In this document: positions 19,901-24,569 of the stretch, in pieces
How positions within the stretch are numbered: the stretch's first letter is position 1
Layout: each line of letters begins with the position of its first letter
Source: a virus
DNA: 24,569 nucleotides
Reading direction: 5' to 3' (one strand)
Virus record (IMG/VR): IMGVR_UViG_3300037584_002567
Coordinates: 1 to 24,569 of that record
Translations under genes and position numbers: made by a program
The notes under the pieces: model-generated
Told to the model about the DNA's origin: nothing
Database searches by the model: none
The model's input: only the letters and a program-made list of their open reading frames with translations

Positions 19901-19996
19901 ATGACTATTGAAGAAAAAATAAAACAAGCAAAGAAACGAATTGCAGAATTGCAAATATTAATTAAATCATGGCAAAACAACACTAAAACTAGATAA
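19901..19996 (+). CDS. 31-residue basic peptide
   Basis: A short frame from ATG 19901 to TAA 19994-19996 (MTIEEKIKQAKKRIAELQIL...). It is an amphipathic, mostly helical peptide. The TATCTTATTTTT leader directly before the ATG, as in other first genes, and the terminator at its end support it. Function unknown. Confidence 0.45.
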   Translation: MTIEEKIKQAKKRIAELQILIKSWQNNTKTR

Positions 19997-20009
19997 AACC
20001 TAGTTTTTT
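19985..20009 (+). terminator. Rho-independent terminator
   Basis: AAAACTAG (19985-19992), a 7-base loop and CTAGTTTT (20000-20007) form a perfect 8-bp stem with a T run to 20009. The stem overlaps the stop codon of the peptide at 19901-19996. It should end the array-proximal transcript. Confidence 0.8.
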
Positions 20010-20039
20010 AGTTAAAATGTATCTAAATTATCTTTATCT

Positions 20040-20429
20040 ATGGCTTTAACATTTAAAAGTAAACAAATTGATAAGGTTGTATCTATAGATGATGTAGGTA
20101 CACTTAGTAATCCAGAAATATTATTGCTTAAAGATGAATTAATGACAGCAATTAATAACATGGAAGATTCAATAAAGAAATTTAAACAAGAACAACAAGA
20201 TTCTTATGACCAAGAATGGCATCAAAAAGTCAGAAGAAAACAACAAGTTTGTAAGGCATTTTTATCGCAGTTAATAAATTTAGATTATGACGAAAGTTTA
20301 TTTAGATCTATATATGATAAACACTTTTCAAAAATGATTTTACAATATATAGATCAACAACAGTTTAGAACTATTAATGATAAAGCTAGATCATTAGCTA
20401 TTGAAGAATTAGAAAAAATTAAACCATGA
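20040..20429 (+). CDS. Hypothetical helical protein
   Basis: 129 residues. N-terminal strand region (LTFKSKQIDKVVSIDDVGTL), then long charged helices (IKKFKQEQQDSYDQEWHQKVRRKQQVCKAFL), ending in a helical C-terminus. Possible coiled coil. Not recognised. The TTATCTTTATCT leader precedes the ATG, marking it as the first gene of a new transcript after the terminator. Confidence 0.58.
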   Translation: MALTFKSKQIDKVVSIDDVGTLSNPEILLLKDELMTAINNMEDSIKKFKQEQQDSYDQEWHQKVRRKQQVCKAFLSQLINLDYDESLFRSIYDKHFSKMILQYIDQQQFRTINDKARSLAIEELEKIKP

Positions 20430-20704
20430 AAAGAAACGAAACTAAATCAGGAAGAAAATTAGATAAATTAAAAAAATTAAGATTAAAAAAGTTAGAAGAA
20501 GAATTAGATAATGCTATAAGAGGTTACGATCATTTATTACATTATAAGGATGATTGTACTGTCTCAGTAAAAGATGACAGAGTAAATGAAAATATTAGAA
20601 CAATAATTATGAAACATAATTATCAAGTTCAAAGAGTTTCTAGTATGCTTGTGAGAGATTTTAAAACTGAAGAAAGACTACAGGTAGAAAATGATGGAGA
20701 GTAA
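20426..20704 (+). CDS. Small basic coiled-coil protein
   Basis: 92 residues, mostly charged, with a K/R/E-rich N-terminal half (SGRKLDKLKKLRLKKLEEELDNAI) typical of a coiled coil. It overlaps the upstream gene by ATGA and its own end overlaps the next gene by 14 bases. Not recognised. Confidence 0.55.
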   Translation: MKRNETKSGRKLDKLKKLRLKKLEEELDNAIRGYDHLLHYKDDCTVSVKDDRVNENIRTIIMKHNYQVQRVSSMLVRDFKTEERLQVENDGE

Positions 20705-20915
20705 TTTTAAAGACTTAGAAATTCTGTCAATGAGATCAGATGAAGAAGGTGTTACTAGAGCTAAAAAAAATAAAAAAACAAAAAAGTATAATTTGTTAGT
20801 TAAAGGTATTGGAAATTTTCCAATGAAATTATCAACTTATGCAGAAAGTAAGGATAAAGCAATAAAGTATGCACAAGCAAGATGGGGAGATTGTATTATT
20901 AAAGTCGTTGAATAA
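20691..20915 (+). CDS. Small hypothetical protein
   Basis: 74 residues, basic middle (AKKNKKTKKYNLLVKG) and a final alpha/beta piece (ESKDKAIKYAQARWGDCIIKVVE) that looks like a small modular fold. It starts at ATG 20691 or 20694, overlapping the upstream stop. Family not recognised; a DNA- or RNA-binding module is possible. Confidence 0.55.
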   Translation: MMESNFKDLEILSMRSDEEGVTRAKKNKKTKKYNLLVKGIGNFPMKLSTYAESKDKAIKYAQARWGDCIIKVVE

Positions 20916-20922
20916 TATTTTT

Positions 20923-21069
20923 ATGGAAAAAGAAACAGAAACCATTAGAGATGGAGAAATCGTATGTTGCGGAAATCATGTATTTAGGGTTATAAATGGA
21001 CAACGACATTGGATAAGTGAGCCACCAAAAGATTGGGAAACTATTGACGGAAGAGTTTGGGATAAATAA
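20923..21069 (+). CDS. 48-residue hypothetical protein
   Basis: From ATG 20923 (MEKETETIRDGEIVCCGNHV), ending with a WETIDGRVWDK motif. Compact, with paired cysteines (CC at residues 15-16), but no zinc site is evident. An upstream in-frame ATG at 20869 lies inside the previous gene and is rejected. Short spacing of 7 bases to the previous stop. Confidence 0.5.
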   Translation: MEKETETIRDGEIVCCGNHVFRVINGQRHWISEPPKDWETIDGRVWDK

Positions 21070-21383
21070 TGCCATCTCTTAGGTATCATGCAGGCCGAAT
21101 GGTTTTGTATGAAGAAACACCTAAAAAATGGCGAGTAAAAATAAAAACAAAAAAAGGTAAATTAGATTTACCTTTAGAAAGTGATAATTTAGAACCCGCT
21201 ATTTTAGAAGCGGAATATTTATATGCAGATACAAAGTGTATGAGTAGAAATCATCCTATTTGTGTTGACTGTATTCATCATTTAGTTGTAAAAGCAGAAT
21301 GTGGATTAGGTATGCCAGAGGGAAAAGCAAGTGGTGGAATATGGGCTAAAGACTGTGCTTATTTTTGGGAAAAAAATCCTTAG
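21069..21383 (+). CDS. Small cysteine-containing hypothetical protein
   Basis: 104 residues. The first half has strands (MVLYEETPKKWRVKIKTKKGKLDLPL) and the second has a C-x8-C-x2-C-HH pattern (CMSRNHPICVDCIHH, about 57-71) plus two further cysteines, which could form a zinc site. Function unknown. Starts at the stop of the previous gene (one-base overlap), ends within the convergent 21346-21630 gene. Confidence 0.55.
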   Translation: MPSLRYHAGRMVLYEETPKKWRVKIKTKKGKLDLPLESDNLEPAILEAEYLYADTKCMSRNHPICVDCIHHLVVKAECGLGMPEGKASGGIWAKDCAYFWEKNP

Positions 21384-21630
21384 AATTTAATTTATCTATA
21401 TGATTTCCTGCTTGATGTATTATTTTAACTAATCTAAAATTTTCTTTTGCAAAAGCACTTATAAGATCAGGTATATCTTCTGGTTCAAGACATTCCACAA
21501 TATGTCTTAAAAAAACTTCTACTTTTAATTCTTCTTCTAAAGTAACATCAGCCATAACCCATTTTTCAACTTTTTTACGTTTTCTGGCTTGTTTTACAAA
21601 CCAATCAGACCAAGGCATAATAATATCCAT
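21346..21630 (-). CDS. Small hypothetical protein, convergent
   Basis: 94 residues. A basic segment (VKQARKRKKVEKWV) precedes an acidic helical stretch (EEELKVEVFLRHIVECLEPEDIPDLI). An AAGGAC site precedes the ATG at 21630. Its last 38 bases overlap the end of the plus-strand gene 21069-21383. Not recognised. Confidence 0.5.
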   Translation of the reverse strand: MDIIMPWSDWFVKQARKRKKVEKWVMADVTLEEELKVEVFLRHIVECLEPEDIPDLISAFAKENFRLVKIIHQAGNHIDKLNSKDFFPKNKHSL

Positions 21631-21709
21631 AACAAGTCCTTTATTTTTAACTTAACGTACTAGATATATAAGGCAATAAAGATATACTATTTATAGTTAC
21701 ATTACAAAA

Positions 21710-21787
21710 ATGGAATTACAAACAAGAGGTTATGGCTCTTCAAAAAAGAAGAAAACAAAAAAGAAGAAAGTAAAATTGGGAAAGTAA
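21710..21787 (+). CDS. 25-residue lysine-rich peptide
   Basis: ATG 21710 to TAA 21785-21787. The product MELQTRGYGSSKKKKTKKKK has about half lysine residues. Small K-rich proteins of this type occur in many phages and may bind DNA. The upstream region (21661-21709) is AT-rich and promoter-like (TATATAAGGC, then GATATACTATTTATAG). It ends right where the minus-strand gene 21788-21970 ends. Confidence 0.4.
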   Translation: MELQTRGYGSSKKKKTKKKKVKLGK

Positions 21788-21970
21788 CTACAGGGGTAGT
21801 TGACTTACCTTCCTACTAGGAAAAAGATTCTGCTCCAACAAATCAACCAACCTATCATCAACAGTATTATCTGTTTTTTTGACTAAAGCTCGCAAAATAT
21901 CTAATGCGAGTTTTTTTATTGCATTGCCACGAAGGAAAGCAAAAACAATAGGTCTTATAATTTTTAGCAT
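21788..21970 (-). CDS. Small hypothetical protein
   Basis: 60 residues, with a hydrophobic and basic N-terminus (MLKIIRPIVFAFLRGNAIKKLALDILRALVKKTDNTVDDRLVDLLEQNLF). The pattern A-x-x-KKLALDILRALVKKTDNT-x-DD-x-LVD-x-LE-x-GL-type is familiar from small phage proteins of unknown function, often near lysis genes. A single N-terminal membrane-associated helix is possible. Converges exactly with the plus-strand peptide. Confidence 0.55.
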   Translation of the reverse strand: MLKIIRPIVFAFLRGNAIKKLALDILRALVKKTDNTVDDRLVDLLEQNLFPSRKVSQLPL

Positions 21971-22021
21971 TTTTTTTATTTATTGCTAATTTAATAGTAG
22001 CTCAAACTCCACAACAGAGCT

Positions 22022-22057
22022 AAAACCTCTTCCTGTTCCAAGGGGAAGGGGTTTTTT
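22022..22057 (-). terminator. Hairpin terminator, possibly bidirectional
   Basis: AACCTCTTCC (22024-22033), a 10-base loop and GGAAGGGGTT (22044-22053) pair with one T.G wobble. On the plus side the stem is followed by six T, on the minus side by four T. It follows the minus-strand gene 22056-22286 and overlaps its stop, and can also end rightward transcripts from 21710. Confidence 0.65.
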
Positions 22058-22286
22058 AACGTCTTGTCTTAATCTCAGCTACTTTAACTTCTACTTCTTT
22101 TAAACGATGAAATACTTCTCTCATATCATCGTGCATTACTTCTATTTTATCTGTTAATAGTTCTATAGCTGTTGTATTTCGCACGAGATCATCTCTTGAT
22201 TGCCTACCTCTGTATGACATTGAGCCAACGGAGACAAAACAAGCTGTAAGACAAGCTCCACCTAATGCTGCAATAACCTCTACCAC
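22056..22286 (-). CDS. Small membrane protein with coiled coil
   Basis: 76 residues. A single hydrophobic segment at the N-terminus (MVEVIAALGGACLTACFVSVGSM, 1-23) is followed by a basic turn (SYRGRQSRDD) and an amphipathic coiled-coil tail (IEVMHDDMREVFHRLKEVEVKVAEI). This layout, one membrane helix plus a coiled coil, occurs in phage holin-associated and hemolysin-XhlA-like proteins. It is adjacent to other membrane proteins, so a lysis role is possible but unproven. Confidence 0.55.
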   Translation of the reverse strand: MVEVIAALGGACLTACFVSVGSMSYRGRQSRDDLVRNTTAIELLTDKIEVMHDDMREVFHRLKEVEVKVAEIKTRR

Positions 22287-22329
22287 TTTACTAGTCCTCT
22301 ATATATGTCTATTATGACAGAAAAAGCCT

Positions 22330-22755
22330 ATGACAACAGAAACCCAAAAAGAATCACAACAAAAGAACAAACAAATAGATGATGACAAACCTGACTATCA
22401 GGAGAAAATCATGTTTTTAGTAAGCACCACAGCACAAGGAGCTATACTTGCCTGGTGTTTAATAGTTTTATCTTTAGGATATATAAAATTGCCTAATAAA
22501 CTCTTCGGTTTAGATATACCAGACCAACCTCGTGTTGATAGCACGTTTGCAGCAGGTCTTTTGGGCAACATCCTAGCGGGATGGGGTGTTTCTGTTGGTG
22601 CTGCTACAGGTGCTAAAAAGAAAAAGAAAGAGGGAGAAGCAACTAATAATACAAACACAAGTGGGCAACAAACTATAATAATAAGACAACCAATAGAACT
22701 AATTACAAGTAAACCTGATGTTATCAAGGTTGAACCTACAAAACCAAAAGCATGA
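22330..22755 (+). CDS. Membrane protein with two hydrophobic segments
   Basis: 141 residues. A polar Q/K-rich N-terminus (1-25) precedes a transmembrane segment (IMFLVSTTAQGAILAWCLIVLSLGYI, about 27-52) and a second, weaker one (TFAAGLLGNILAGWGVSVGAATG, about 72-94) followed by KKKKK and a disordered P/T-rich tail. The lysines mark the cytoplasmic side. Holin-like or envelope role is possible. Its end overlaps the next gene's start by 4 bases. Confidence 0.55.
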   Translation: MTTETQKESQQKNKQIDDDKPDYQEKIMFLVSTTAQGAILAWCLIVLSLGYIKLPNKLFGLDIPDQPRVDSTFAAGLLGNILAGWGVSVGAATGAKKKKKEGEATNNTNTSGQQTIIIRQPIELITSKPDVIKVEPTKPKA

Positions 22756-23267
22756 AAAAACTACTTCCATTATTGTTATTAGTTGCAAGTCCTAGTTATG
22801 CGGACATAACTCAAAAGTTCACTACTTCTGCACAAGTTACTGTGGATATGCCATATAGCGTTACGAATAAACTTGGTACGACTTATTCGTTGTCAGGTAA
22901 TAATATTACTCCTTCTGTAACCTCTGGCGGTAGCACTACGTCTGGTGCGATTGGAGGACTAAATGTTGGCTCGCTCACAGCAGGTGTACCTGCTCTTATA
23001 CAAACTGATAAAGCTATCACAACAGCTGGTTCTGCCTTCTCGGTTACAGAGTCGGTGACTATGGGAGATGCTACACCATCTGCAATAACTCCATCATCAG
23101 GAATTTCTGCTTTGCCTCACCTTGGAGGACAAACAACTATAGGATCTGGAGGTACTGCAGGTAGTTTAGGTATGACTAGCCTTTCATCGGGAGTCCACTC
23201 GTGTACCGCTGGTGGAAGTGGTACTAGCTGTATTGGCAGCACTACAGTCACAATCCAAATTGACTAG
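22752..23267 (+). CDS. Secreted serine/glycine-rich protein
   Basis: 171 residues. A signal peptide (MKKLLPLLLLVASPSYA) with a probable cut after A17 precedes a mature chain rich in S, T and G with repeated turns (SGGSTTSGAIGGLNVG, GTAGSLGMTSLS), ending in a cysteine pair (CTAGGSGTSC). The beta-like repetitive composition suggests an extracellular or envelope protein, or a phage structural appendage. It starts at ATG 22752, overlapping the upstream stop. Confidence 0.65.
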   Translation: MKKLLPLLLLVASPSYADITQKFTTSAQVTVDMPYSVTNKLGTTYSLSGNNITPSVTSGGSTTSGAIGGLNVGSLTAGVPALIQTDKAITTAGSAFSVTESVTMGDATPSAITPSSGISALPHLGGQTTIGSGGTAGSLGMTSLSSGVHSCTAGGSGTSCIGSTTVTIQID

Positions 23268-23697
23268 AGTTTGGTTGCTATTAATAATATTATTTCCTGT
23301 CAAAACCCTTGCAAATCCTGTCGTCCCAACCTTCCGAAGTGGTAGCTCTAGCACAAATTCTACAAGTCAATCTGTCATAACTGAATCTATTACGAGCTAT
23401 CAGTATAGGACAGGCTATTCAGTTGGTGTTAGTGGAACTAACATTGAAAGTGCTGATGTAAATGGATATATTAATGCAATACCAACAGCAGAAGCTACAC
23501 AAACTGTAAATGGAATTAATTTTTCTTATACGAGTCCTACATTGGAGGGTATGCCTAGATGGAAGATCGTAAACGAGTCTCAGCCCTTCAGTTTGGTAGA
23601 GACAGTAATGACACCAGGGATCGACACCATTACCCAAATAAACCGCACCATAAATACAACTACTACCACCACCGTAGAAACTACCTTTGGGCAATAG
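23260..23697 (+). CDS. Secreted protein with TTG start
   Basis: 145 residues from TTG 23260, overlapping the stop of 22752-23267. The signal peptide LTRVWLLLIILFPVKTLA ends before NPVVP. Mature part rich in S, T, N, no cysteines, with a T-rich end. The upstream ATG at 23212 would fuse an unrelated N-terminus and lie deep in the neighbour, so TTG is favoured. Probably related to its neighbour in location (periplasm or virion), not in sequence. Confidence 0.6.
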   Translation: MTRVWLLLIILFPVKTLANPVVPTFRSGSSSTNSTSQSVITESITSYQYRTGYSVGVSGTNIESADVNGYINAIPTAEATQTVNGINFSYTSPTLEGMPRWKIVNESQPFSLVETVMTPGIDTITQINRTINTTTTTTVETTFGQ

Positions 23698-24272
23698 CTC
23701 TTATACTTTGCCCTACAAAAGTTCTAGCTAATACAACGGTCAGTAGTCCGAACTCAACTGCACAAGGCACGGTTAACAATAATGCCACGATGATTGCCCC
23801 GCAAAGTACCCCACAATTTAGGATGTCACAAGGAATTGTTTGTAGTTCACCAAGTCTTACAATTACACCTTATATAACTGACGCACATACCTATAACTTA
23901 CCTAGACAAAATGTGACTAGACAAAATATTTATGATGAGGATACAGGGGCTATAAAGTATATACAAGAAACACCAAGATTTGAAAAAGATAATTTCAATG
24001 TTAATTATGGTATCTCAGCACAAATCAGTATTCCGTTAGGTAAAGCACCTAATTTATGTCTTAGAGCTACAGAAGTAAATATAAAAAATCAAGAATTACT
24101 ATATCAAAAACAAAAATTAGAAATTGCACTCTTTAGACTTCGGGTATGTGGTGAGCAAGCGAACCTTGGAGTTACGTTTACAGGTAAGTACGCAGAAATT
24201 TGTGAAGGGATAAAAGTAGCAGTACCGCCAAATCAAGTTATACCACATACGCACGAAATTAAAACTAAGTAG
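23559..24272 (+). CDS. Secreted or anchored protein with long basic N-terminus
   Basis: 237 residues if ATG 23559 is used, overlapping the previous gene by 139 bases in another frame. Residues 1-42 are H/R/N-rich and look like translated antiphase sequence. The hydrophobic segment YLWAIALILCPTKVLA (about 43-58) then reads as a signal peptide followed by NTTVSSPNS. No ATG, GTG or TTG is seen between 23559 and that segment, so the true start may be a non-standard codon (about 23680). Mature region has a GISAQISIPLG strand, a helix (EVNIKNQELLYQKQKLEIALF) and two cysteines. Ends 8 bases inside the convergent gene. Confidence 0.5.
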   Translation: MEDRKRVSALQFGRDSNDTRDRHHYPNKPHHKYNYYHHRRNYLWAIALILCPTKVLANTTVSSPNSTAQGTVNNNATMIAPQSTPQFRMSQGIVCSSPSLTITPYITDAHTYNLPRQNVTRQNIYDEDTGAIKYIQETPRFEKDNFNVNYGISAQISIPLGKAPNLCLRATEVNIKNQELLYQKQKLEIALFRLRVCGEQANLGVTFTGKYAEICEGIKVAVPPNQVIPHTHEIKTK

Positions 24273-24569
24273 ATTTATCTTTTTTCTTTGTCAGTTTCTT
24301 TATTAAATTCTTAACTATAGGTTTTACAAGGTTGAGAATAATTGGTGTAGTCGCAGCCACAGATGCAATAAAAGCAGTAGAGACAACCACGCTAGGAGCT
24401 GGAATGTACTGGTCGATAAAAGGTACTTTTTCCCAGACCGCATTGCACGAACCATCAATTTCTCTTGTATAGTTTAACAGTCTTTCAAGCCTTAACTCAT
24501 TTTTGAAATCGCCTTTCCGATATGGTGCATTTTTAGGTGGGCATGGTTTATAGTCATCTTCTTTTTTAT
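24265..24569 (-). CDS. Membrane protein, runs off right edge (partial)
   Basis: C-terminal 100 residues of a minus-strand gene whose start lies beyond 24569. The stop TAG is at 24265-24267. A charged stretch with two cysteines precedes a hydrophobic segment (VVVSTAFIASVAATTPIILNLV) and a lysine-rich cytoplasmic end (IKKLTKKKDK). One or two membrane passes are likely. Overlaps the plus-strand gene end by 8 bases. Possibly part of the same membrane/lysis cassette. Confidence 0.6.
   Translation of the reverse strand, partial: KKEDDYKPCPPKNAPYRKGDFKNELRLERLLNYTREIDGSCNAVWEKVPFIDQYIPAPSVVVSTAFIASVAATTPIILNLVKPIVKNLIKKLTKKKDKST

Overview
The window looks like the early and DNA-metabolism part of an AT-rich tailed-phage (or prophage) genome. 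It has dense runs of tiny overlapping genes, an Exo8-type nuclease next to a RecT-type annealing protein, an SSB-like gene, a primase-helicase of the VapE type, a VRR-NUC nuclease, an SF2 helicase, a short NAD-type DNA ligase and a Mom-like DNA-modification gene. The low GC content and the small secreted proteins at the right end suggest a marine bacterial host, possibly a picocyanobacterium. That host guess is inference. No portal, capsid, terminase or integrase gene was recognised.

Layout. Positions 1-506 hold inverted repeats and a terminator. Positions 507-15038 are almost entirely minus-strand: about 20 small accessory genes in several transcripts, then DUF2786-like, Mom-like, ribbon-helix-helix-like and ligase genes, a basic protein, an iteron-like candidate origin (10582-10809), VapE-type primase, VRR-NUC and SF2 helicase. 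At 15043-15098 two face-to-face sigma70-type promoters overlap a palindrome, and transcription switches to the plus strand. The plus operon (15102-17826) reads two small genes, Exo8-like nuclease, two small genes, RecT-like, an HTH gene and an SSB-like gene, mostly with 4-bp ATGA stop/start overlaps. The right end (21.3-24.6 kb) carries small membrane or secreted proteins on both strands, possibly a lysis or envelope cassette.

The most unusual part is 17830-19371. A 223-aa protein whose features resemble the RAMP/Cas7 superfamily (glycine-rich C-terminal loop, helix with an LRKSIR pattern) is preceded by one, and followed by five, tandem copies of a structured non-coding unit of about 120-145 nt. 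Each unit has a 5' hairpin (P1, then CAT, then a variable P2, then TGTAAGT, then P1'), a variable pyrimidine-rich segment of 51-93 nt, and a 3' hairpin (GCCTGT-ACTTA-ACAGGC). Compensatory base changes in both stems show that RNA structure is conserved. The 3' loop ACTTA is complementary to TAAGT in the 5' hairpin. The suggested reading is a phage-encoded RNA array partnered with a Cas7-like protein, with the variable segments as possible guides. This is inference from sequence alone.

Regulation. First genes of transcripts on both strands share a leader like TTATCTTTATC directly before the ATG and lack a Shine-Dalgarno, whereas genes inside operons have AGGAG-type sites. Minus-strand promoters share TTGTTAC, then an ATACTA/TAGTAT dyad, then TATATT, so a common regulator is likely. 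Perfect hairpin-plus-T-run terminators separate the left transcripts, and short direct repeats sit in their 3' untranslated regions.
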